A stretch of 64,000 nucleotides of DNA, from contig NC_081552.1 in NCBI RefSeq assembly GCF_963082655.1, positions 126,389,494 to 126,453,493 of the forward strand, given 5' to 3'. Below the pieces are notes generated by a model that saw only the letters and a list, made by a program, of their open reading frames with translations, had not been told where the DNA came from and ran no database searches. The translations under genes and the position numbers were made by a program. Every line of letters begins with the position of its first letter. Within the stretch, counting starts at the first letter, position 1. The DNA comes from Stomoxys calcitrans (Eukaryota > Arthropoda > Insecta > Diptera > Muscidae). This document shows, piece after piece, positions 23,881-35,184 of the stretch.

Positions 23881-25364
23881 TTTTATACCCTCCACCATAA
23901 GATGGGGGGTATACTAATTTCGTCATTCTGTTTGTAACTACTCGAAATATTCGTCTGAGACCCCATAAAGTATATATATTCTTGATCGTCATGACATTTT
24001 ATGTCGATCTAGCCATGTCCGTCCGTCCGTCCGTCTGTCTGTCGAAAGCACGCTAACTTCTGAAGGAGTTTAGCTAGCCGCTTTAAATTTTGCACAAATA
24101 CTTCTTATTAGTATAGGTCGGATGGTATTGTAAATGGGCCATATCGGTCCATAACCTGATATAGCTGCCATATAAACCGATCTTGGGTCTTGACTTCTTG
24201 AATTCTTGAGCCTCTAGCGTGCGCAATTCTTATCCGATGAGAATGAAATTTTGCACGACGTGTTTTGTTATGATATCCAACAACTGTGCCAAGTATGGTT
24301 CAAATCGGTCTATAACCTGATATAGCTGCTATATAAACCGATTTTGGGTCTTGACTTCTTGAGCCGCTAGCGTGCGCAATTCTTATCCGATGAGAATGAA
24401 ATTTTGCACGACGTGTTTTGTTATGATACCCAACAACTGTGCCAAGTATGGTTCAAATCGGCCCATAGCCTGATATAGCTGCCATATAAACCGGTCTTGG
24501 GTCTTGACTTCTTGAGCCTCTAGAGGGCGCAATTCTTATCCGAATGCAATGGAATTTCGCACGACGTGTTTTGTTATGATACCCAACAACTTTGCCTAGT
24601 ATGGTTTAAATCGGTCGATAACCTGATATAGCTGTCATATAAACCGATCTTGGGTCTTGACTTCTTGAGCCTCTAGAGTGCGCAATTCTTAGCCAATTTG
24701 AATGAATTTTGGCACGTAGTATTTTGTTACGATATCCAAAAACTGTGCCAAGTATGGTTCAAATCGGTTCATAACCTGATATAGCTGTCATATAAACAGA
24801 TCTGGGGATTTGACTTCTTGTGCTTCTAGAGGGCGCAATTCCTATCCGATTTGGCTGAAATTTTGCATGACGTATTTTATTTTTACTTTCAACAACTGTG
24901 TCAAATAAGGTTCAAATCGGTTCATAACCTGATATATCTGCTATATAAACCGATCTGGGATCTTGACTTCTTGACCCCTAGAAGTCGCAATTATTATCCG
25001 ATATGCCTGAAATTTTGTACGACGGATCCTCTCATCACCATCAACAAACGTGTTTTTTATGGTCTGAATCGGTTTATAGCCCGATACAGATCCCATAAAA
25101 ATCGTTCTCTCTATTTTACTTCGTGAGCCCCAATGGGCGCAGTTCTTATGCGAATTGGCTGAAATTTTACACAGGTCTCCAACATATAATTTAATTGTGG
25201 TCCGAACCGGACCATATCTTGATATCGTTTTAATAGCAGAGCAACTCTTTTCTTATATCCTTTTTTGCCTAAGAAGAGATGCCAGGAAAAGAACTCGACA
25301 AATGCGATCCATGGTGGAGGGTATATAAGATTCGGCCCGGCCGAACTTAGCACGCTGTTACTTG
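23881..25364 (+). mobile_element. Family A element, complete
   Basis: TTATACCCTCCACCAT left end, (GTCC)n/(GTCT)n tract near 24017-24045, about eight ~153-bp modules, then ATGGTGGAGGGTATA near 25309-25325, hairpin TTCGGCC-C-GGCCGAA (25330-25344), and a tail ending CTGTTACTTG at 25364. Non-coding. Confidence 0.9.
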
Positions 25365-25975
25365 TTCTCTCTATTTTATATATTTTTTCTCACACAAACA
25401 AAGAAAAACGAAACACTGAAACCAATAAAACAAAAAACAAAAATGATGCCAACAATAGTTTTAAGTGTTGCCACTATAATTTTTTTTTCCCGCATATTAC
25501 TACTTTTCCGGCTATTTTTAGCCAACGTTTCGCCGAAAAGCTAACCAGAATGCTAACCTTTACATGTAGGCAAGGTTTTTTGCGAAAATTTTAGGGGTTG
25601 TAACACATCTGGTACAGATTAGAATACATTTATGTGGCAACCATGACAGGGAGGGCACATGAAGCAACACAACATCAGGATGCTTTGAAATATTTAGACG
25701 ACTCCGTTACCTTGATCATATCCCTTTTCTTTCTGTTAAATGACAGACACTTTGTCCAATATTCTTTCCGCTTCCCTATAACCGGTTCTTCCTATCACTT
25801 CCCAATGTTATTAATTTTATTCTCTTTTTTATTAAATGTATTCGATATGCACGCAAACATTTTTTTGTGGCAAGATGGTATCGGGACATTGAGGCACTTC
25901 GAATCCCCCCTTCCGACGAGCAATAGGGCCGGATGCTAAGCGTGCATGGCAATCAATAATCTTCCAAATTAACAT
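25365..25975. other. AT-rich tract, no gene recognised
   Basis: Contains a plus-strand ORF at 25634-25939 (101 codons, with a hydrophobic stretch 'FPMLLILFSFLLNVF') that I do not recognise. No flanking signal suggests a real gene; it may be a decayed LINE ORF1 upstream region. Confidence 0.35.
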
Positions 25976-26293
25976 CAACCATCCATTTACCAGTTATATG
26001 CTACAACTTATGCCTTGCCGTAGTATGGACAAATGCCGTCTTTTTCAATTTTGGGAAGACTGGGATAGGCAAAGATCCTCATATTGAGACATAAGGAGGT
26101 GCAATGGCGTGCGACTCTATACTGCCTAACAAACAGGGAACCGACGATGAGACCATCACCAACTCCCAAGAAATCCATTTACTGGAGGACCAATGACTGG
26201 GGTCATCCAGATAAACCTTCCACGGAGTCAGACGGCTACACACGTTCTGATGGAGACAATTAGCAAGAGCAAAATTCATACATACATATTTTC
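25976..26293 (+). mobile_element. LINE fragment, ORF1 end/endonuclease start
   Basis: Matches the right-edge LINE: 'NKQGTDDETIT' (about 26118-26150) corresponds to the NEQGxDDGTIT repeats of 63698-63976, and 'VLMETISKSKIH' (about 26245-26280) corresponds to the endonuclease start 'VMEKISKGKIHIALIQEPW' at 63590-63635. Frameshifts break it. A SINE interrupts it at 26294. Confidence 0.7.
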
Positions 26294-26560
26294 CCATGAA
26301 CATTCCAGTGTGGAAAAGGGAATAATTCTCTCCTATCAGAAAGTGCAGTCCTATTCAAGTGTAAGCTCAACGATATAGGGAGCCCCCTTTTATGCTGGGT
26401 ACAACGACGTACCGCTTAGCTACGCCACTTGTGAGAAAAGTTTTAACATGGCTACATCTCTTACAAAAGTCGCATCATTTGAAAGGTAATAACCACCGCT
26501 GAAAAATTTTTATTTATGTTCACACCGGACCTTGAGCCCAGGCGTTTGGCGTAATCGATG
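26294..26560 (-). mobile_element. tRNA-derived SINE, near full body
   Basis: On the minus strand: 'aacgcctgggctcaaggtcc' (degenerate B-box region), 'aaaaatttttcagcggtgg', 'ttattacctttc', 'gtgcagtcc...' and the end 'gaatgttcatggg'. The order matches a SINE family abundant in calyptrate flies. The tRNA-like head is badly decayed. It interrupts a LINE, so it inserted after it. Confidence 0.7.
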
Positions 26561-27394
26561 ATGTTCAGGATTGGATGGTCTCCATTGAGCACTCCTTCTC
26601 TGACAATCTCTATATTATGTTTAGAAAAGCTGGGCCTGCGCCGAATCCAGTAAGCTTGCATGCTAAGTTGAAAACCAACTGGAAAAAATTCGGAAGACTA
26701 CTCATAAGAAGACTTGGACAAGATAATTTAAATTGACCAAGCTTAGAAGACATTAGGGACAATGTCGCAAGATTTCGACTGCAACTGTGGGGTCTTTCGA
26801 AAAAAGTTGTCCTCTTCGAGAAAGGAAATCAGCCCAAGAAGACCCCTGAATGACGGGAGAGATTCGCAATTATGGGAAAGAGGTCAGCAGACTTTATAAC
26901 AGAGCATTTCCTAAAAAAGCGGAAGCATGTGTATCACACACGTCACGGAGACACCGGAATCTTGGAATAATGGGATTGATCGAAGGCTTATCATAAGAGA
27001 ATTTATGATGAAGGAATCGTTGAGGAGCTTCAAACCAATCACCCCGATCTGTTGGAATATTTCTGGCATTACTACAGAAGGAGGTAGACTATCTGACTCC
27101 CCATCTGACCCCTTTTCTTACAGCGTGCCTAGCACTTGCAAGCCCTGCATGGCAAATTATGCTACACCAATGGCTTGCAGACCTAGAAGTCTTACGACCT
27201 TTCTACTCAACACAAACATGAAACGTAATGTGGGCGCGATGATAAAGAGTAAGACATCCAGCGAACTGCTCAAATTCAAACAGCATGCATATGTTAACAC
27301 TGATCCAATCCCTAGACCAGTATCGGCTGAACCGAGTCCTAAGAGACTAAAAAATTTGTTGAGGTGGATAAATTGTTGGTCCCATGACATAAAT
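26561..27394 (+). mobile_element. LINE fragment, linker to RT start
   Basis: 26927-27110 encodes 'ETPESWNNGIDRRLIIREF' and 'KESLRSFKPI', collinear with 'EAPESWNNDVDRRFIITEF' and 'KESLRSFKPFKSPGPNGI' of the LINE at 62.8-63.1 kb; 27160-27290 continues with 'RSLTTFLLNTNMKRNVGAMI' and 'KSKTSSELLKFKQHAYV' (RT fingers). The SPGPDG motif is lost to a frameshift. It is cut at 27394 by a mariner end. Confidence 0.8.
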
Positions 27395-28020
27395 ACGAGG
27401 GTTGCCTTTTATATTTCAGGATTGGACAACCCTTGTGTTGCAATCTGCTAACTGACAGCTCTATCGTAAAGCTTGACATTTTTGAGGCTATATGTACTCA
27501 GAACGTTTCTAACGATTTTTGTGTTGTTTACAGTAACTTAAAAGATTCATCTCATCCAAAAAATTGAGTTAAATGGTGAACATTTTCGTGCGATTATTTT
27601 TTACAACATTCGACGTGGATTAACTCAACAGCAGTGCATCGATGAACTTAATTAAATTTTGGGCTATGAAGCTCCATCAAGGACCAGTGTTTATCGATGG
27701 TATGGTGAATTCGACCGAGGTCGTAGTTCACTCTAAGACGAATTTCGTAATGGTCGTCCAAAATCAGTTGTTATTCCAAAAACCATTGATGCTGTTCGCC
27801 AACTGATCTTGCAAATCGTCATATGACCTATCATGAGATTGAGACAAACTTTGGCATTAGTGGAACCATTTGATCGTCAAAAAAATTTGTCCGCGTTGGA
27901 TCCCACACAATTTGTCAATCGCTCAAAAAAGGATCGTACCGAATGGTCGAAAGAAATTCTCCAAAAATAGGAAACAACTGCATTTTTGAGCACTCAAAAC
28001 ATCGATTTGATGAGTCGTCC
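27395..28020 (+). pseudogene. Internally deleted mariner with 5' terminal repeat
   Basis: Begins with the terminal repeat AATACGAGGGTTGCC...TTTATATTTC (27396-27421) after a TA, a ~150-bp leader, then the transposase start near 27572 and the motif SVYRWYGEF (27686-27712) of the paired helix-turn-helix region. Shifted remains of 'REIETNFGISGT' follow. At 27958-27980 the frame jumps to 'TTAFLSTQNIDLMS' from near the C-terminus, the same deletion as in 22890-23225. The 3' repeat is absent, being replaced by a LINE 3' UTR. Copies of the matching 3' terminal repeat are at 37170 and 38190. Confidence 0.85.
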
Positions 28021-28120
28021 GCCGTACAGTCTTTTTTTTTAATTAAGTCTATAGATAATAAATACCCCTACAGACTAATAACAATATATTTACAAATGTG
28101 TTAACCTAAGAATTTAAAAA
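28021..28120 (-). mobile_element. LINE 3' UTR, inverted copy
   Basis: Reverse complement of 22820-22905, from the T-run through 'ataaatacccctacagacta' to 'cctaagaatttaaaaa'. The A element at 28121 is inserted 13 bp into the end of the coding region. Confidence 0.85.
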
Positions 28121-29730
28121 CAAGTAAAAGCGTGCTAAGTTCGGCCGGGCCGAATCTTATATACCCTCCACCATGGATCGCATTTGTCAAGTTCTTTTCC
28201 CGGCATCTCTTCTAGGCAAAAAAGGATATAAGAAAAGAGTTACTCTGCTATTAAAACGATATCAAGATATGGTCCGGTTCGGACCAAAATTATATTATAT
28301 GTTACGTTAAGAATTGCGCCCATTGGGGCTCCCGAAGTAAAATAGAGAGAACGATTTATATGGGATCTGTATCGGGCTATAGACCGATTCAGACCATAAT
28401 AAACACGTTTGTTGATGGTCATGAGAGGATCCAACGTACAAAATTTCAGGCAAATCGGATAATAATTGCGACCTCTAGGGGTCAAGAAGTCAAGATCCCA
28501 GATCGGTTTATATGGCAGCTATATCAGGTTATGAACCGATTTGAACCTTATTTGATCCAGTTGTTGAAAGTAAAAATAAAATACGTCATGCAAAATTTCA
28601 GCCAAATCGGATAGAAATTGCGCCCTCTAGAAGCTCAAGAAATCAAATCCCCAGATCTGTTTATATGACAGCTATATCAGTTTATAAACCGATTTGAACC
28701 ATACTTGGCACAGTTGTTGGATATCATAACGAAATACTTCGTGCAAAAATTCATTCAAATCGGATAAGAATTGTGCCCTCTAGAGGGTCAAGAAGTCAAG
28801 ACCCAAGATCGGTTTATATGGCAGCTATATCAGGTTATGAACCGATTAGAACCATACTTGGCACAGTTGTTGGGTATCATAACAAAACACGTCGTGCGAA
28901 ATTCCATTCCAATCGGATAAGAATTGCGCACTCTAGAGGCTCAAGAAGTCAAGACCCAAGATCGGTTTATATGGTAGCTATATCAGGTTATAGACCGATT
29001 TGAACCATACTTGGCACTGTTGTTGGATATGATAAGAAAACACGTCGTGCAAAATTTCATTTCAATCGGATAAGAATTGCGCACTCTAGAGGCTCAAGAA
29101 GTCAAGACCCAAGATCGGTTTATATGGCAGCTATATCAGGTTATAAACCGATTCGAACCATACTTGGCATAGTTGTTGGATATCATAACAAAACACGTTG
29201 TGCAAAATTTCATTCTGATCGGATAAGAATTGCGCACGCTAGAGGCTCAAGAAGTCAAGACCCAAGATCGGTTTATATGGCAGCTATATCAGGTTATGGA
29301 CCGATTTGAACCATACTTGGCACAGTTGTTGGATATCATAGCAGAACACGTCATGCAAAATTTCGTTCCAATCGGATAAGAATTGCGCACTCTACAGGCT
29401 CAAGAAGTCAAGACCCAAGATTGGTTTATATGGCAGCTATATCAAAACATGGACCGATATGGCCCATTTACAATACCAACCGACCTACACTAATAAGAAG
29501 TATTTGTGCAAAATTTCAAGCGGCTAGCTTTACTCCTTCGGAAGTTAGCGTGCTTTCGACAGACAGACGGACGGACGGACGGACAGACGGACGGACATGG
29601 CTAGATCGACATAAAATGTCACGACGATCAAGAATATATATACTTTATGGGGTCTCAGACGAATATTTCGAGTAGTTACAAACAGAATGACGAAATTAGT
29701 ATACCCCCCATCTTATGGTGGAGGGTATAA
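28121..29730 (-). mobile_element. Family A element, complete
   Basis: Reverse orientation: tail CAAGTAAAAGCGTGC at 28121, hairpin near 28141-28155, TATACCCTCCACCATGGATC, about nine ~153-bp modules, a (GGAC/AGAC)n tract at 29556-29597, and the left end ATGGTGGAGGGTATAA at 29730. The flanks join seamlessly to the uninterrupted LINE sequence at 22797-22830, showing insertion between two Ts without target duplication. Confidence 0.92.
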
Positions 29731-30173
29731 TAATATAATTTTCCTTTTGACTTGACTTTATTAAATGACTTTATTAAATGCTTCACCAAAATCTGTATAG
29801 ATAGTGTAACGACCCTCATCAAATAGATTCTGTCTTTTTCCCGCGTTTGCTACCTATAGTCTCGGCCATGCTCAGGGCACTGGGGGTGTTCTTGCTAAAA
29901 GAGACAAACCTCGGTCAATTACAAAAACAAATAAGATGTAGGTAGTTAAAAAAAAGTTAACGATGACCATTTTATATAACCGAAATGTAGTTAGGTGTCC
30001 CGCCCTACCTTGTCCGGCTTACCTTGCCGACTATCATTTAAATCTGTCAGCCCACATAATCTTTGACCACACTATTTAATTTTCGCGGAAATTATTTAAA
30101 ACTGCTTAGCAATTCATATCTAGTAATTCAAGTTTAATTAAACAAATATATCACATAGATTAATGAACAAAAA
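29731..30173. repeat. Inverted block, segment H and LINE start (right copy)
   Basis: Reverse complement of about 21430-21845, plus 20 bp from the LINE end (29731-29752). About 950 bp of LINE present in the left copy (21846-22798) is missing here, with the ends joined at a short 'gacttgactttattaaatga' duplication. Confidence 0.85.
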
Positions 30174-31504
30174 CAAGTAAAAGCGTGCTAAGTTCGGCCG
30201 GGCCGAATCTTATATACCCTCCACCATGGATCGCATTTGTCGAGTTCTTTTCCCGACAACTCTTCTTAGGCAAAACAGGATATAAGAAAAGATTTGCTCT
30301 GCTATTAAAGCGATATCAAGATATGGTCCGGTTTGGACCACAATTAAATTATATGTTGGAGACCTCTATAAAATGTCAGCCAATTCGAATAAGAATTGCG
30401 CCCTTTGGGGACTCAAGAAGTACAAAAGAGAGATTGATTTATATGGGAGCTGTATCGGGCTATAGACCGATTCAGACCATAATAAATACGTATGTTGATG
30501 GTCATGAGAGAATACGTCGTACAAAATTTCAGGCAAATCGGATAATAATTGCGACCTCTACAGGTTCAAGAAGTCAAGATCCCAGATCGGTTTATATGAC
30601 AGCTACATCAGTTTATGGACCGATTTGAACCATACATGGCACAGTTGTTGGATATCATAACAAAACACGTCGTGCCAAAATTCATTCAAATCGAATAAGA
30701 ATTGCGCCCTCTAGAGGCTCAAGAAGTCAAGACCCAAGATCGGTTTATATGACAGCTATATCAGGTTATAGACCGATTTGAACCAAACTTGGCACAGTTG
30801 TTGAATATCATGGCAAAACACGTCGTTCGAAATTTCATTCCAATCGGATAAGAATTGCGCACTCTAGAGGCTTAAGAAGTCAAGACCAAAGATTGGTTTA
30901 TATGGCAGCTATATCTGGTTATGGACCAATTTGAACCATACTTGACAGATTTATTGGATATCATAACAAAACACGTCACGCAAAATTTCATTCCAATCGG
31001 GTAAGAATTGCGCCCTCTAGAGGCTCAAGAAGTTAAGACCCAAAATCGGTTTATATGACAGATATATCAGGTTATGAATCGATTTCAACCATACTTGGCA
31101 CAGTTGTTGGATATCATAACAGAACACGTCGTGCAAAATTTCATTCCAATCGAATAAGAATTGCGCACTCTAGAGGCTCAAGAAGCCAAGACCCAAGATC
31201 GGTTTATATGGCAGCTATATCAAAACATGGACCGATGTGGCCCATTTACAATACCAACCGACCTACACTAATAAGAAGTATTTGTGCAAAATTTCAAGCG
31301 GCTAGCTTTACTCCTTCGGAAGTTAGCGTGCTTTCGACAGACAGACGGACGGACAGACGGACGGATATGGCTAGATCGACATAAAATGTCACGACGGTCA
31401 AGAATATATATACTTTAAGGGGTCTCAGACGAATATTTCGAGTAGTTACAAAAAGAATGACGAAATTAGTATACCCCCCATCCTATGGTGGAGAGGAATA
31501 TGTT
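30174..31504 (-). mobile_element. Family A element, nearly complete
   Basis: Tail CAAGTAAAAGCGTGC, hairpin, about seven modules, (GGAC/AGAC)n near 31342-31367, and a damaged left end (ATGGTGGAGAGG instead of ATGGTGGAGGG). The first 147 codons read open (30185-30628) only because the modules are about 51 codons long. It lies between segments H and G of the inverted block. Confidence 0.88.
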
Positions 31505-31990
31505 TTCTAACAAAATTCTTATAAGTGATACACGTAAGCATATGATACGTTATATGTATGTTTGTTAATTAATGTTAAAAATTTTAGATAGTAAAAGTGA
31601 AATTAATTATATGTTAATATTTGTCTCAGTGTAGTATTGTACAAAAATATAGGTATACTCTCGGGCTTTACCTCCAAACATTGACAAGCGCTTGTAAATA
31701 TTGATGAGGGGTCCAAAACCTTTTCTTGAAATATATACATAGATGTGATGTATAACAAAACGATGTAGTTGGTAAAGTTAATGTATGTAATAACATTAAT
31801 GGGTTAAATCAGTTTATAAGATGCAAAAAAAAAATTTAGCCTTTGAGAGTGATGAAAATATTCTGAAAGATCTTTGGTCGATGCTGCAATGTTGATTATT
31901 TTGGCTTAAATGTAATTTTACATCAATCAGCTCAGATTTTTGCACAGCTCAGAATTCTAAAACGTCATTTAATCTCAAAAATATAGGGTC
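31505..31990. repeat. Inverted block, segment G (right copy)
   Basis: Reverse complement of 20986-21420, with a ~50-bp extra piece near 31893-31935 ('gctgcaatgttgattatttt'). Function unknown. Confidence 0.8.
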
Positions 31991-32420
31991 TTCCTAATGC
32001 GTTAAATTGGTGGTTTTCATTTATACATGGATCTTGCAATTATGCCTTAATTTGAATGGAAGTCCTGCAAATTATGTCAAATAATTAGTGGTAACACAAG
32101 GGTAAGATATTGTAACTGTGTGATTTTCTCTCACAGTCAATGAGTCCTTGTAAGTCCTTTTGAAATCGATGGTTTTTCACGATAAAAAATCTATTTTGGT
32201 TGTTGTAGCCAATTACCAATCTATTTTCTTTTGTTAATAATTAAAATTTTTTGACAATTCGTTCTGTCGTACTAGAAAATTTTCTTAGAATGAAATGTTT
32301 TCAAAAGCAACTACACAAACAGTCAAAAACGAATAAAATATTTGAAATAATGTGAACTACCAAAAAATTACAGTATTTCCTGACACAGTGACAATTACAG
32401 TATTTTCATTATACAGAAAC
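31991..32420. other. AT-rich tract, nothing recognised
   Basis: No ORF, repeat family or RNA gene is apparent. It may include decayed RT sequence continuing from the LINE on its right. Confidence 0.3.
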
Positions 32421-32597
32421 AAGACTTGTGAGACCTCACAATAGTATCTGTTTGGTACGTTCCCTAAAGCCATCGTTGACCAAACAAGCAAATTCTAAAA
32501 TATTTCTTTTCGTTGATTTCGATTTCCGGAACCCATGTTGGTATGGAGACAATATAAAAGAGACTTGATGTGAAATAGGGTCAGTCAGAATTTTCTC

Positions 32598-33059
32598 TTA
32601 TAGCTTCGGAATAGCATTCAAAATTGAAATGCCCATGTAATTAGAAACCTCATTCCGATTTCCGGCTTTAAATAACGGTCTTATATAAGATTGCTTCCAC
32701 AATTCCAGCAGATATTCATGCTTTAATGTATTGTTGAAAAGTGTAGAAACTGGATACAAAAGTTTGAGAGCGCAATGCTTTAAAATGTTCGATGGAATTC
32801 CATCTGGACCGGGATTAAAAGTTATCTTCAGTAACCTTAAATTTTCAAGTACAACGTTTTCGCCAATCCCAGACACGTCTATAAAAGCTGAATTGTTGAC
32901 TGTGTATGGATAAGTTTCACATAAATCATAATAATTATCTGAGAAAATAGTGCTAAAAAAGTCTGCAAAGATGTCGGCAATGCCTGAATCGTTATCAGCT
33001 ACTTTAGCTTTATATCTAAGAAAGTTCGGTAAACTATTACAACGACGTTCTGAATTCAC
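32598..33059 (-). pseudogene. LINE linker and RT fingers, 153 codons
   Basis: The longest LINE ORF here. The N-terminal half is the linker ('SLPNFLRYKAKVADNDSGIA', 'DIFADFFSTIF'); then 'NLRLLKITFNPGPDGIPSNI' (RT motif 1), 'WKQSYIRPLFKAGNRNEVSN' and 'YMGISILNAIPKL' (motif 2; usual NYRGIS has Arg replaced by Met). It ends at a stop, while the next codons still read RT in the same frame. The start is arbitrary, since the upstream frame continues from the endonuclease with breaks. Confidence 0.85.
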
Positions 33060-33635
33060 AAATTTTTAGCAGGATTTAGGATTTGATTTCAATTGATTTC
33101 TAATTTTATTCAAATAACTACCATATGCCAATTTGTTTTCTTTATTATATTCGCATCTTAGATAAAGAATACATCGAAAAGTCAGACGTTGACCCTGAGC
33201 GTTTAAACCTTTTGTATAATTTATTCTTCTTGTCCTTCAGCCTAAAAAGATTGCTTGTATTCCATGGAGGACCAGATGCGTTGCAAAAAGGAGTTTTAGG
33301 GACAGATTGAGAAAAAAAGTCAAGTAGCACAGCATAAAAAGTTGAAATCATTTCATCGATATATTTAGATCTGAAATTTTCATTCCAGTCAACAGATGAG
33401 AGTAGTGAATTCGGTTTGATGTAATAAGTTTAAGCAAAACAAAACACTTTTTCAATTGCTAAATCTCTGTTAACTTTAAGAGTGGGATAGGGTATAAATA
33501 ATTTGAGTGTCGGATGATATATATCCTCAGGACTTACAACCGGATCATTAGAACTTAAAAATAACTCAAATGGTTGATTAACGAAAACAAGATCGAGTAA
33601 TTTAGAAAATGAATTGTTTATGTAATTAAATTGAA

Positions 33636-34818
33636 CAAGTAAAAGCGTGCTAAGTTCGGCCGGGCCGAATCTTATATACCCTCCACCATGGATCGCATTT
33701 GTTGAGTTCTTTTCCGGGCATCTCTTCTTTGGGAAAAAAGGATATAAGAAAAGATTTCCTCTGCTATTAGAGCGATATCAAGATATGGTCCGGTTTGGAC
33801 CACAATTAAATTATATGTTGGAAGCCTGTGTAAAATGTCAGCCAATTCGAATAAGAATTGCGCCCTTTGGGGGCTCAAGAAGTAAAATAGAGAGATCGAT
33901 TTATATGGGAGCTGTATCGGGCTATAGACCGATTCAGACCATATCAGGCATATCGGATAATAATTACGACCTCTAGAGGCTCAAGAAGTCAAGATCCCAA
34001 ATCGGTTTATATGACAGCTATATCAGGTTATGAACCGATTTGAACCATACTTGGTACAGTTGTTGGATATTATAACAAAACACGTCGTGCCAAAATTCAT
34101 TTAAATCGGATAATATTTGCGCCCTCTAGAGGCTCAAGAAGTCAAGACCCAATATCGGTTTATATGACACCTATATCAGGTTATGGACTGATTTGAACCA
34201 TTCTTGGCATAGTTGTTGGATATCATGACAAAACACGTCGTGCGAAATTTCATTCCAATCGGATAAGAATTGCGCACTCTAGAGGCTCTAGAAGTCAAGA
34301 CCCAAGATCGGTTTATATAACAGCTATATCAGGTTATGAACCGATTTCAACCATACTTGGCACAGTTGTTGGATATCATAACGAAATACTTCGTGCAAAA
34401 ATTCATTCAAATCGGATAAGAATTGTGCCCTCTAAAGGCTCAAGAAGTCAAGACCCAAGATCGGTTTATATGACAGCTATATCAAAACATGGACCGATAT
34501 GGCCCATTTACAATACCAACCGACCTACACTAATAAGAAGTATTTGTGCAAAATTTCAAGCGGCTAGCTTTTCTCCTTCGGAAGTGAGCGTGCTTTCGAC
34601 AGACAGACGGACGGACAGACGGACGGACGGACGGACAGACGGACGGACGGACGGACGGACAGACGGACGGACAGACGGACGGACATGGCTAGATCGACAT
34701 AAAATGTCACGACGATCAAGAATATGTATACCTTATGGGGTCTCAGACGAATATTTCGAGTAGTTACAAACAGAATGACGAAATTAGTATACCCCCCATC
34801 TTATGGTGGAGGGTATAA
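33636..34818 (-). mobile_element. Family A element inserted in a LINE endonuclease
   Basis: Complete ends: tail CAAGTAAAAGCGTGC (33636), hairpin near 33656-33670, left end ATGGTGGAGGGTATAA (34818). It has about six modules and an unusually long ~88-bp (GGAC/AGAC)n tract (34599-34686). Flanks 'ggtcttt' and 'ttcaattt' (element orientation) join to keep the LINE frame open, with no target duplication. Confidence 0.93.
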
Positions 34819-34881
34819 AAAGACCAAAATTTAACAATATGCCGATGGATTCATTAGAAATGCCATTTGGTATCACGGGTG

Positions 34882-35184
34882 TTAAATCATTTGACTCGAC
34901 GAATGAATCCAGTTAATTTGAGGAAGATTAAAATCACCAAGGGCAATTAATGTGTCTCTTGGTTGAGATAACTGAAATGCTGATTGGATTGCAGATACGA
35001 GTTTTAAATAAATATGCTCACATGAAGAGGGTGGGACGTAAGAACATGAGATATATATTGAAACATTTTTCAAAAATATTTTTACGGCTACAAATTCAAT
35101 ATCCAAGGAAAATTCCACTATTATTTCTTCAGAAGGAAATGCCGTGGAGACCGCTATTAGCACACCACCGTCAGATTTTTTCAT
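34882..35184 (-). pseudogene. LINE AP-type endonuclease fragment
   Basis: 'KKSDGGVLIAVSTAFPSEEI' and 'GDFNLPQINW' are the middle strands and the Asp-containing GDFN motif of the exonuclease-endonuclease-phosphatase fold. Upstream in another frame 'FTETWLQD' (about 35265) supplies the catalytic Glu motif. The frame ends in a stop at 34884. The rest of the domain continues beyond the inserted A element. Confidence 0.85.

Noticed and set aside
26461..26661. 66-codon minus-strand ORF as a gene
   Set aside because: It overlaps a SINE body and LINE linker sequence and has no independent support.
28811..29460. Regular repeat spacing that might suggest a CRISPR array
   Set aside because: There are no unique spacers between short direct repeats. 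The whole ~153-bp unit repeats, and the DNA is eukaryotic.
30185..30628. 147-codon ORF (and similar 100-150-codon ORFs at 20400, 31055, 40537, 51929)
   Set aside because: They run across family A/B modules. Modules near 153 bp preserve frame, and the start lies in the terminal repeat; sister copies are full of stops. Not genes.
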